DNA of 7,624 nt, from assembly GCA_951800935.1 (NCBI GenBank), contig CATOLW010000051.1:1-7624 (forward strand), written 5' to 3'. Origin of the DNA: an uncultured Clostridium sp. GTDB lineage: Bacteria > Bacillota_A > Clostridia > TANB77 > CAG-508. Positions 1 through 7,374 of this stretch are shown in pieces; the first letter of the stretch is position 1, and every line of letters begins with the position of its first letter. The notes under the pieces are model-generated. The model saw only the letters and a list, made by a program, of their open reading frames with translations. It did not search any database and was not told the DNA's origin. The position numbers were made by a program, and so were the translations under genes.

Positions 1-15
1 TTTTTTTTTTTTTTT
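1..15. repeat. T homopolymer at the left contig edge
   Basis: Fifteen Ts begin the window. In the minus-strand coding frame they would add a lysine run to a family position where relatives continue with a Gly-rich loop. The right edge also ends in nine Ts (7616-7624). Both look like contig ends at, or padded by, homopolymers, so the outermost residues of both partial genes should not be trusted. Confidence 0.6.
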
Positions 16-3000
16 ATTTTGGTTATTTAAAGAAACTTTTTTTAACGGACTTGGATTTTCAATTCCACCTTCTCCTAAAAAGAAATTTTTATCTCCTGTA
101 TAGGATTTGATCTTTTCACTAGAAGAAATATAAATTCGAGTATTTTCCATTTCTTCTCTATATAAATTTTTAGCTTGTATTAAATTACTATTGCTATCGA
201 AACTCAAATTAATATAACCTTTTGATTTAATCTCATCTTCCCCAATTACTGGTTTTACATAGTAATATAATTTTAGTTTTTTTCGATTTGGTGTTTTATT
301 TTTTAAATTTAAAATTCCTACTTTACAACTATCTTCTTTTGGTACAAACATTTCTAACTCTTGCTCTATCCCATCACTTTTGTGAATATACTTACTATAA
401 CCAAATCCATAAATAACATGATAATTCTTTTCATCAGGCATTGGATTTAAACCAATTGACCATGCTTTTTGATTTTCTATATCTTTTAGATAAATAATTT
501 CAGATGGAATATCATAGCTTGCTTTATTTTCCCAACTAGATACTCGGTTCAATCTACAATTTTTGTACCAACTGTATCCTCCTTGGTTTTGTGTTACAAC
601 TGTTCCGAATTTTTCATTTGCCATAATATGACTCCACACTGTAGGTAATCTATTTTTTTGGTTTGTTCGAATCCAGTATTCTTTTCCATCTTCTGAAAAT
701 CCACCATATTCATTGTAGTATTTTAAAGTTTCATGATTAGCAAGTAAATCAATATCTTCTTTGTCTTCCTCGATAACCATTGGTTTTACTAATTCTTCTC
801 CAATTACTTCTTGTTTTTCTAAATAATTTTCTTCTAATTCTTTGATATTATTTTTTAAGTCTCCTTTATCACTATCAATTATGATTTCTGCTAAAAACTC
901 TAATAGCTGGATATCCTTTTTTTCAATCTCACTTTTGCTTAAGGTAAAAATACCTCCTCTTTGATTTTTTAGATATCCCATATGATGGTTTAAAATACTT
1001 CCTTCAATTTCTTCTTTTACATAGTTTTCGTAACTATGTTTTTCTTCATCTAAAATTATAATTTCTGTTTCCACATTTTTCATTCTGAAAAATTCATAGG
1101 CTTTTAAAACTTCTTTGATAATATAGGTATCATTCACATTTCTTACTTTTATTAAAACGATTGGTAAGTCACCAGAAACTCCATATTTCCATAAATCACT
1201 TTGATGAAAACTTCCTTGTTTGTTTTTCTCCAATAAAAGTTGTGATTTGATAGGGTTATTGAAAACAAGATAAGATAACATTTTTTGGTAAATCGCAATA
1301 TCACTACCTTTTCTACTTAAATATCTGCTTTCTGCTTCTACTTTTGCTTTTGCTAGTTCAAATTCTTTTCCTACATTTTTAGTTGACTGATATTTTTTAA
1401 TGTTTTCAATGACTGTTTCTTCTTTTTCATTCACTGATAAAATAAAGTCAATAATAGCTTCTTGCCCTGCTTTTACTTTTATGGTTCTTTTTAATGCTAC
1501 TATGGTTTGTGTTACCAGTCCTGTTTTCTTCGATAATGGAATCGAATTTTTTATTTTATTAGGAATTCCTAAATTTCCTTGTTCTATGAATTTTTCTCCA
1601 TCGATTTCGTATTCAAAATCCCCAATTGTTTCATTATTTGTGGATAAAGTAGCTCCTAGATAAATTTTAGGACTATTTACTTCTCTATTTTTTCTTTGTA
1701 TGATAATACTATTGGTATCTTCATCCCATCGATTCATTAAAAATAAATTATTAAATGCTGGATGAGCATAGTCTTGTTCTTTGGGAGATAATACTGGCTC
1801 AAAATAACAATTAACTTCTAAAATTTCTTCTTCGTTTCCTTGATTTTCTAAAATAACTCTTCTCAATTCTACTGGAGAATTTGAACTTATGGTTGTTGCA
1901 ATCGTTGTTTTTATGTTTCCATTGGTCATTTCTTGTTTCGTTCTATCTGGCATGAAGCTAATTTGATATTGGTTTTCTTTGTTTTCATTATAAGAATAAT
2001 TAGAACTCCAAATGTTTTTCGTTTTAATATTTTTAATGGCAAAGAAAATTCCTTGTGGATAGTCGTCAGTTTCTTTAAATCGGTTGATATAAATATTTTT
2101 GTATTTGCTAACACCCTGCCCTTTTTGGTTTATGGCATTTACATAGTCTTCATTTGAAATAAAATTACCTGTAATTAATCTTTCATCTATTTTCTTAAAA
2201 GTAGTTTGTATATAATTTTCATAATCTTTGTATGTTAATTTTTCTACTTTTTCTTTTTTCTCTTTTGTTATAATTGCTTTTTCTGGCATTGTTTCTTGTA
2301 AAAGAATACTAACTGCCTCTATTTCAGGATTTTTCATAAATCTTTTTTGTAAGATATTGTCTTGAAATAAATTGTTTATACTAAGTAGAATTAAACCTTG
2401 ATGATGTGCCATGTAAGTTTTAACAATAGCCGAATTTTTACCTTTTTCTACTCTTTCCGGGGTGTAGTCAATGGCTTCATAAAATCCATATTTATCATAC
2501 ATTCCTTCTTTTTCTAGCCATTTTAAATTTTTAATTTCTTCTTTTGGTGCTTCTGTTATCGCAAGTATCCCACCATAACTAGAAACTACCATTTCATCTG
2601 CTAGTCCTCTTTTTAGACCAAGCCAAGGTACACCAAAAGCTTTATATTGATAATTTGCTTGCAAATCCTTTACATTAAAAGCCGATTCTGAAATTCCCCA
2701 AGGTATATTTAAGTTTTTACTGTATTCCATCTGCGTTTTAATTAGAAACTTACAAGACTCATCTAATAAACTGCCTTCATATTTTGGAATATTAATATTT
2801 GGCATTAAATATTCAAAAGCTGTTCCAGACCAGGAAACTAAACCTTTATAGCCAAGTAATGTTGTTAATGTTCTACTCAAATGATTCCAGTGTCTACTTG
2901 GTACATCTTTTTTAGCAATTGCTACTAAACTTGCTTGTCTTGCTTCTGATGCTAATAAATCATAATATGAATCACTTAACTTGTTTTCCTCAATATTAAA

Positions 3001-3822
3001 ACCAATGGAAAAAATTTGTTGTTCTTGATGATAAAGTACATGAAAGTCTGTATTTTCTATTAGTTTGTTAACTCGTTCTACCAATAAAGCCTCTTTTTTA
3101 CTTGACTCTTCTAAAAAAACCTTGGTTACATACAAATATCCTACTAAATTCCCACTATCTACTGTCGATACATATCTTGGCATTAATGGCTCTTTGGTTT
3201 TTATGTTATACCAATTATATAAATGCCCATTCCATTTGACTAAGCTTTCTATCGTATTAATAATTTTTCCTATTAAGTCCATTGCTTTATCTAAATCAAT
3301 ATATTGTAAATCATAAGCAGAAATAACAGCCAATAAAGAAAGTCCTATATTGGTAGAGGAGGTTCTTGGTACAATTTTTTCTTTTCTATCTTCTTGGTAA
3401 TTATCAGGAATTAGATAGTTATTTTCCTCTGTTAAATAAGTCTCAAAAAAGTTCCAAGTCCTTTTTCCAATTTCTAAAATATATTCTTGTTCTTCTTTGC
3501 TTAATTGTTCAATTGATTTTATTTTTTTGCTTTCTTTGCTAATATACCACATGATAGTTGGAGCAGTCATCCAATATACTCCTAATATAACTGCAAACCA
3601 ATTTACTTTTAAAAAACCTAAGCCTACACTAATAATTCCTACTAATACATTTACTGCCATTTGATTATAATAAGATGCTAAATTTGATTTTGCTTGTTTT
3701 TCCGCTTCTTCTGATGTAGTCCATTCTAACAAATGTTTATGCGATATTATGCTTCGGTATAAAGTTTTCAAAATAGCTTTTGTTGATATATAGGCTTTAT
3801 ACGGAATACATCCGAATACTAA
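1..3822 (-). CDS. Glucan synthase-like protein, segment 3: membrane segment, GH189-type cyclisation domain, beta-sandwich and start of GH94; runs off the left edge
   Basis: I checked this frame triplet by triplet and it has no stop from 3822 to the edge, 1271 codons after the shift. In joined-protein numbering: PYKAY (867-871), LYRSIISHKHLLEW, a membrane region with WFAVILGVYWMTAPTIMW (~918-935), then the glycoamylase-like/GH189 domain with PRTSSTNIGL (1012-1021), GHLYNWY, MPRYVSTVDSGN (1074-1085), SWSGTAFEYLMP (~1190-1201) and YMAHHQGL (1330-1337). A beta-sandwich follows at ~1400-1690. A QSDLWKYGVSGDLP motif lies at about 1735-1748, and the GH94-type NEYGGFSEDGKEYW at 1897-1910. The last readable family-like stretch is GEGGIENPSPLKKVSLNNQN, after which the window ends in poly-A (minus strand) encoding lysines that do not fit the family. 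No independent start with an RBS is evident, so this is not a separate gene. The GH94 catalytic Asp lies outside the window. Confidence 0.85.
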
Positions 3823-5179
3823 TTATGGCTCTTAAAAAAGCTCCTTTCACTCCTGATATTTTAGGAGCAAATGTTTTTTGCTTTTCTTCTCCCTCTTTTT
3901 TAAAAATCCATGTATTTATAATTTCTAGTAGATATGGAAAAATCGCTATTCCGATTAGTATTATAATAATTCCATAAACTGATTTTTGTTCCCTAATACC
4001 AATTACATTGCTATACACGATTGCTACTATAATAGCTATTTCGATTAAACTTCTTCTTAAATTATCCCATATTTTATATTTAGAAAGTAAATTTAAAGGG
4101 CTTTTTATCCTCATCCATTTTACTATTTGCCAGTCTCCTCTTATCCATCTGGAAAGTCGATTCATAAAACTATTGTACTTAGTTGGATAACCATCCATTA
4201 ACATGATATCGGATGCTAATCCACATCGTAAATAACAGCCTTCTAGTAAATCATGACTTAGCACTGTATTTTCTGGAATTTGATTTTTTAATACTTTTTC
4301 ATAAGTAACTAAATCATAAATACCTTTACCTGTAAAAATTCCTTCTTGAAAGTTATCTTGATAAATGTCTGATATCGCATTGGTATAAGAATCTATTCCT
4401 CCTGCTCCTGCAAATATTTTAGTAAATAATGTTTGATAGCTAATTGGTAAATTTACACCAATTCTAGGTTGTAAAATTCCATAACCATCTATTACTATAT
4501 TTTTTTGGCTATCGATAACTGGCTCATTTAAAATGTGTGCCATAGCCCCTACTAGTTCAAAAGCAGAATTTAAGACTAAATCAGTGTCTGCATCTAAAGT
4601 AATCATATATTTCATTTTTTCTTTTTCTTGACCTTCTAGGGTATTGCTTCGAAATGGATTTTCTATTTTTCCTAATAAATATTGATTAAATTGTGTAAGC
4701 ATTCCCCTTTTACGTTCCCAACCCAAATAGGCTTCTTCTTTTTCATTCCATTGTCTTTTTCGATAGATAAAATTAAAAATTGGCATTTTATCTTGATTTT
4801 TCTTGTATTTTTCATTTAATTCTTTTACTAATTTTTTGCCTTCATTTATTACTTCTATGTCATATTTTTCTTCTTCTTTTTCACTTTCTGAACAATCTCC
4901 AAGCAAGGTAAAATAAATATTGGGCGATTGATTTGCTAGATAAAATACTTCTAATTTTCTCATCAATTCTTGTACTTTTTCTTTTGTCTTCAAAATCGTT
5001 GGAATGACTACCATTGTTTTGTGTTCTTTATCAATTCCATTGGAAAAATCTAATTTGGGAATTGGTTTTGGTTTTACTATTTTACTTAAGGTATATTGTA
5101 TGGTTTGTATGGCAATTTCTGAAGCAGGAATTAAAAATAATAAAAAACTTAAAAGATTTAGTCCTAGTAAACTGCTCAT
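3797..5179 (-). CDS. Glucan synthase-like protein, segment 2: GT84 glycosyltransferase domain with flanking membrane segments
   Basis: The ATG at 5177-5179 is only the first Met of this frame. There is no RBS before it, and it is better read as a continuation of segment 1. Residues 1-20 complete a membrane hairpin. The GT84 domain starts near VVIPTIL (57-63) and shows LLGDC (92-96), the metal/UDP-binding TLDADT (194-199), FTGKGIYD (282-289), LSHDLLEG (307-314) and RWIRGDWQ (344-351). These are the expected GT-A-type motifs of the processive cyclic beta-glucan synthase family, including the acidic base and the R-W element. Hydrophobic segments follow at about 377-395 and 401-422. The catalytic motifs look intact. 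The frame hits a stop at 3797-3799 just after AIISI; the final RMYSV is probably out-of-frame. In the family this domain uses UDP-glucose in the cytoplasm to extend a beta-1,2-linked glucan chain. Confidence 0.85.
   Translation of the reverse strand: MSSLLGLNLLSFLLFLIPASEIAIQTIQYTLSKIVKPKPIPKLDFSNGIDKEHKTMVVIPTILKTKEKVQELMRKLEVFYLANQSPNIYFTLLGDCSESEKEEEKYDIEVINEGKKLVKELNEKYKKNQDKMPIFNFIYRKRQWNEKEEAYLGWERKRGMLTQFNQYLLGKIENPFRSNTLEGQEKEKMKYMITLDADTDLVLNSAFELVGAMAHILNEPVIDSQKNIVIDGYGILQPRIGVNLPISYQTLFTKIFAGAGGIDSYTNAISDIYQDNFQEGIFTGKGIYDLVTYEKVLKNQIPENTVLSHDLLEGCYLRCGLASDIMLMDGYPTKYNSFMNRLSRWIRGDWQIVKWMRIKSPLNLLSKYKIWDNLRRSLIEIAIIVAIVYSNVIGIREQKSVYGIIIILIGIAIFPYLLEIINTWIFKKEGEEKQKTFAPKISGVKGAFLRAIISIRMYSV
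3811..3817 (-). other. Frame-change site 2 (+1) at ATT CGG A
   Basis: The zero frame reads ATA ATT AGT ATT CGG ATG and stops at 3797-3799. The downstream frame (GGA TGT ATT CCG TAT AAA GCC) is closed by a stop at 3823-3825, so the change is confined to about 25 bases. Skipping the C of CGG gives Ile-Ile-Ser-Ile-Gly-Cys-Ile-Pro-Tyr-Lys-Ala-Tyr, the PYKAY-type junction expected after the second membrane block in this family. It has the same direction and the same TTCGGA core as site 1. Deleting one T of the TT pair would give the same protein. Confidence 0.8.
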
Positions 5180-6404
5180 TCCGAAAAGATAATAAAATAC
5201 TAAACATTGCTACTGCTAATAAATATACCTTTGTTTTATTTTTAGGAGTCATTTGTCTACTTATTTTATATTGCAAAGTATCGTATAATTCGTTAATTCC
5301 TCTATCTATTAAGTAATTTCCAATATGTGCTTGTTTTTCAGTTGTTTTAGCTTTTTTTGCTAATGCTAATGCTTTTTTAGCAATATAAATTTCTGATATT
5401 TTTGTCTTTTTAGAAATTTCTTTGATCTTATTTCTATAATATTCCTTTGTTTTATCATCCATTTTTTCATATACTTTGCTTGGATCCTGTCTTAAAAGTT
5501 CTTCTACTCCATTAATTTTTTCAAATATTTCTAAAAAATTAATTCGTTGAACTCGTTTGATACTAGTTATGCTATTTCCAATTGATACTTTTCTAACAGC
5601 AATATCAAAATGTTCTTTTTTGATTACTTCTGATACGGTTGTTCCTGTCATTTCTACTGCTTCTTCTAAGGCTTTAAGATAACTAAATCCTTTTTTTCCA
5701 TATCGTTTTAAAATATATGACATGTATTCAATAAATGGATATTTTATACTGGTAATTACATCTTTTTCTAGCTTTTTTTGATTATGCTTAAATTGTTGCT
5801 CTGTTCTACTTTTATTTTCTACCAACCTTTCTACAATGTTTTCTGCCTTGTATTTTTGCATTTGACAATGATATATTTTTTCACAAATTTCTCTTATATT
5901 TTCAATCATAGTAATTTGAAGAAATAGCCCAATATTCCATATTTCTTCCATACTTAGTGTTTTTTTTGTTTGATAACTTGCTAAGTAATCTTCTAAGTCT
6001 TTTCTTTCTATTTTATTGTCAGTATAAGCTACAATTTCAGCTGCTAATACATAAATTCTTGCAAATCCTTTATAAGCTCCATTTTCGATTCCTACAAAGT
6101 TGGTATATTTTTTTAAAGTTAATTCTTTTTCAATTTGTTTAACCGTTTCTTCTATGATATATAAGTTATCTAATAGCCACTCTCCTGCTGGATGAATACT
6201 AATTCCTAATTTTAAATGTTCGTTTAATAGGTGATATACTTCTTCAATCACTTTGAAATTTTCTATCATATGTGGTATGGGATAGGTTTCTTTTTGCGAT
6301 TGTTCTACTAAGTTATGACTTGAGGCTATTTTTTGTAAATGATTTTCTAGTTGATTTTTATCTAGTAATGTCCCATTTATTTTTAATACTTTGTTTGTTT
6401 TCAA
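5082..6404 (-). CDS. Glucan synthase-like protein, segment 1: N-terminal helical domain and first membrane helix
   Basis: This segment starts at TTG (6402-6404). It matches the N-terminal region of NdvB-type glucan synthases: LENHLQKIASSH near residue 20, the signature HPAGEWLLDN around residues 72-81, then FARIYVLAAEIVAY and a YQTKKTLSMEEIWNIGLFLQ stretch, all recognisable from relatives. It is largely alpha-helical and cytoplasmic, with no signal peptide. A hydrophobic segment begins at residue 393 (VYLLAVAMFSILLSF). Family-like sequence stops at residue 407 (the TTT at 5184-5186). The remaining 33 residues, from CGG onward (RNEQFTRTK to the stop at 5082), look out of frame because the membrane hairpin continues in the +1 frame instead. 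Taken literally the product would be a 440-residue protein with a foreign tail; I think the true product continues into segment 2, or did before mutation. Expression is likely affected by the hairpin that covers its RBS. Confidence 0.8.
   Translation of the reverse strand: MKTNKVLKINGTLLDKNQLENHLQKIASSHNLVEQSQKETYPIPHMIENFKVIEEVYHLLNEHLKLGISIHPAGEWLLDNLYIIEETVKQIEKELTLKKYTNFVGIENGAYKGFARIYVLAAEIVAYTDNKIERKDLEDYLASYQTKKTLSMEEIWNIGLFLQITMIENIREICEKIYHCQMQKYKAENIVERLVENKSRTEQQFKHNQKKLEKDVITSIKYPFIEYMSYILKRYGKKGFSYLKALEEAVEMTGTTVSEVIKKEHFDIAVRKVSIGNSITSIKRVQRINFLEIFEKINGVEELLRQDPSKVYEKMDDKTKEYYRNKIKEISKKTKISEIYIAKKALALAKKAKTTEKQAHIGNYLIDRGINELYDTLQYKISRQMTPKNKTKVYLLAVAMFSILLSFRNEQFTRTKSFKFFIIFNSCFRNCHTNHTIYLK
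5180..5187 (-). other. Frame-change site 1 (+1) at TTT CGG A
   Basis: The zero frame reads TCT TTT CGG AAT; the downstream family sequence is in the frame TTC GGA ATG AGC. Skipping one base gives Leu-Ser-Phe-Gly-Met-Ser-Ser, a smooth continuation of the membrane hairpin. The +1 frame is closed upstream by a stop at 5210-5212 and the zero frame by the stop at 5082, so the shift must lie between. The loss of hydrophobic character places it at or very near this site. An extra T in the run of four Ts (5184-5187) explains it equally well. The downstream ATG at 5177-5179 has no Shine-Dalgarno. Confidence 0.7.
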
Positions 6405-6414
6405 AAAAATTCCA

Positions 6415-6420
6415 CTCCTT
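6415..6420 (-). promoter_or_regulatory. Ribosome binding site for a TTG-started glucan synthase gene
   Basis: The minus strand reads AAGGAG, 10 bases before the TTG at 6402-6404, a slightly long but usable spacing. No ATG or GTG is better placed: the first in-frame ATG is at 6267-6269, residue 46, and would remove residues that resemble the conserved N terminus of the family. The whole site lies in the 3' arm of the terminator-like hairpin. Confidence 0.6.
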
Positions 6421-6424
6421 GCTT

Positions 6425-6453
6425 TTAATATGTTTTACACATATTGTTTGCAA
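6425..6453 (-). promoter_or_regulatory. Possible promoter inside the hairpin, driving the glucan synthase gene
   Basis: On the minus strand TTGCAA (6448-6453, 4 of 6 to the -35 consensus) is followed after exactly 17 bases by TATTAA (6425-6430, 4 of 6 to the -10). Transcription would start near 6418-6422, at or just before the Shine-Dalgarno, so the mRNA would lack the 5' arm of the hairpin and leave the RBS free. Both boxes are weak and AT-rich DNA gives many such matches, so this is a suggestion only. Confidence 0.3.
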
Positions 6454-6489
6454 AGAGTGGAAATTTTATGCATTTTTAAATTTTAATTA

Positions 6490-7341
6490 TTAATCTCCTA
6501 TTTCATAGCCTTGTTCTTCTTTTTGTTCGTTATTTCTTGCTTCTAATATTTTATTTACTTTATCTTTTAAGTCTATATAAACATTTGCTCCATCTACACC
6601 ATCTAAATTAAAATGAATTTGTTTATCGCCTTTTCTATATTCTTGATTATCTGGTGCAAATACACTTAAAGCTTCAATTTCTACTATGTAGTTATCCAAA
6701 TTGGCAACTGTTGTTAAAATTGTATTGTCTTGTTTATTAACAACTGTATAAATTCCTTCCGTGTGGTAACCATCTTTTTCTAAAACTCCATATTCTTTGT
6801 TATATACTGTTTTTTGGTTTTCTTTTAATCCTGATTCTGTCATTTTAGCATCATAGATATAACTAATACTTTCATCTTCATTGGTTTGCTTAATTAAATA
6901 ATTGGGTCTATATTCTAGTATTCCTATATCTTCTTCTTTGATTGGTGCTTCTGGATATCTTGCATTATATTGTTCTACTATATCTTGAACAATTCGATTT
7001 TCTTCTATCATTTCTTCTGGCATTTTGTTGGAAACTTCTGTTTCTTGTTTTACTTGTGTTTTATTAAAGTCTTCTTCTATGGAGTGGTCTTTCATACTAT
7101 TTCCAACAACTGCTGTTGCTACTCCTCCTAATGCAATAGCTCCAATTCCAGCTTTTTTAAGATTTCTCCTTCTTTTTTCCATTCTATTTGTTCTTATTTT
7201 TTCCATTTCATCTGCTTCTATGATTTTCTGTCTTAAGACTTCCATTCCTTTTTCTGATACTTTTCTACCTGTTTCTTCTTCTATTCTTTCCTTTGCCTTT
7301 CTTGCTTTGTTTTCTAATTCAAAATCTATTATTTTATCCAT
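6490..7341 (-). CDS. Single-pass membrane protein of unknown function (283 residues)
   Basis: I do not recognise a family. The first ~63 residues are highly charged and probably helical, rich in Lys, Arg and Glu, and end in a basic cluster MEKRRRNLKK. Next is a short glycine/alanine-rich hydrophobic stretch at about residues 64-80 (AGIGAIALGGVATAVVG), followed by an acidic linker and a ~190-residue C-terminal region of mixed strands and helices ending in a Glu-rich tail. The positive-inside rule places the N terminus in the cytoplasm and the C-terminal domain outside, like a membrane-anchored envelope protein. No cysteine, lipobox or recognised catalytic motif is visible. The start is the ATG at 7339-7341 because of RBS spacing; the ATG two codons upstream adds only Met-Leu. 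It has its own promoter and RBS, and lies between a peptidoglycan amidase and a glucan synthase, so an envelope role is plausible but unproven. An intact frame and coding-like composition support a real gene. Confidence 0.85.
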   Translation of the reverse strand: MDKIIDFELENKARKAKERIEEETGRKVSEKGMEVLRQKIIEADEMEKIRTNRMEKRRRNLKKAGIGAIALGGVATAVVGNSMKDHSIEEDFNKTQVKQETEVSNKMPEEMIEENRIVQDIVEQYNARYPEAPIKEEDIGILEYRPNYLIKQTNEDESISYIYDAKMTESGLKENQKTVYNKEYGVLEKDGYHTEGIYTVVNKQDNTILTTVANLDNYIVEIEALSVFAPDNQEYRKGDKQIHFNLDGVDGANVYIDLKDKVNKILEARNNEQKEEQGYEIGD

Positions 7342-7347
7342 AAGCAT

Positions 7348-7356
7348 TCCTCCTTT
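7348..7356 (-). promoter_or_regulatory. Ribosome binding site that decides the start of the 283-residue gene
   Basis: The minus strand reads AAAGGAGGA. Two in-frame ATGs follow. The first (7345-7347) sits directly against the Shine-Dalgarno sequence, too close for initiation. The second (7339-7341) is 7 to 8 bases away, the normal spacing, so the second is chosen as the start. Confidence 0.8.
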
Positions 7357-7374
7357 GTTTTATACTACATTATT

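Larger units (their letters stand above)
1..6404 (-). other. Reconstructed cyclic beta-1,2-glucan synthase-like gene (NdvB/ChvB family), two +1 frame changes, 3' end missing
   Basis: This entry joins the three reading-frame segments listed separately. Skipping one base at 5183 and one at 3814 gives a single frame of 407 + 456 + 1271 = 2134 codons with no stop. Domain order in the joined protein: N-terminal helical domain (~1-390), membrane hairpin (~393-430), GT84 glycosyltransferase (~463-765), membrane segments (~785-830 and ~900-940), GH189/glycoamylase-like domain (~1005-1350), first beta-sandwich and a QSDLWKYGVSGDLP-containing region (~1400-1850), then the start of the GH94 module (from ~1895). 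Full-length relatives are roughly 2800 residues, so the GH94 catalytic barrel is missing off the left edge. In this family UDP-glucose is polymerised into beta-1,2-glucan at the inner membrane face, the GH189 domain cyclises the chain by transglycosylation, and GH94 trims it by phosphorolysis. Whether this copy is functional depends on whether the frame changes are real and, if so, tolerated. Confidence 0.8.
6403..6462 (-). terminator. Long two-tier hairpin plus seven Ts: terminator of the 283-residue gene and possible translational lock on the glucan synthase gene
   Basis: On the minus strand TTCCACTCTTTGC (6450-6462) pairs with GCAAGGAGTGGAA (6410-6422) at 12 of 13 positions, the exception being a T opposite G that can wobble in RNA. 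Inside it AATATGT (6439-6445) pairs perfectly with ACATATT (6427-6433) around a 5-base loop. Seven Ts follow immediately (6403-6409). This is an unusually strong intrinsic terminator for such AT-rich DNA, 27 bases after the upstream stop codon. The 3' arm contains the AAGGAG Shine-Dalgarno of the downstream gene, and the last two Ts are the first two bases of its TTG start codon. Any read-through mRNA would therefore have a buried RBS. Confidence 0.8.

Noticed and set aside
1400..1663. 87-codon + strand ORF, and similar + strand ORFs at 1933-2157, 3065-3316, 3780-3977, 4008-4190, 5004-5316, 5957-6142, 6272-6493 and 7025-7381
   Set aside because: All lie opposite well-supported minus-strand coding sequence, lack RBSs and resemble no family. 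They are antisense shadows favoured by the AT-rich composition.
1926..2114. 62-codon minus-strand ORF in another frame
   Set aside because: It overlaps the continuous glucan synthase frame, which carries family-like sequence here, so it is an alternate-frame artefact.
5177..5179. Independent start of a separate GT84 gene at this ATG
   Set aside because: No Shine-Dalgarno precedes it, it begins in the middle of a membrane hairpin, and the preceding frame ends with an out-of-frame-looking tail. A frame change in one gene explains it better.
5184..5187. Classical -1 slippery heptamer at the first frame change
   Set aside because: The required shift is +1, and no X-XXY-YYZ heptamer occurs at either site.
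1..6404. Alternative genetic code with TGA as a sense codon
   Set aside because: No in-frame TGA interrupts the 1271-codon segment, or the other genes before their expected ends. Neither frame change is explained by stop-codon reassignment.
7345..7347. First ATG of the 283-residue gene as the start
   Set aside because: It lies immediately against the AAAGGAGG motif, too close for initiation. The ATG two codons later has normal spacing.
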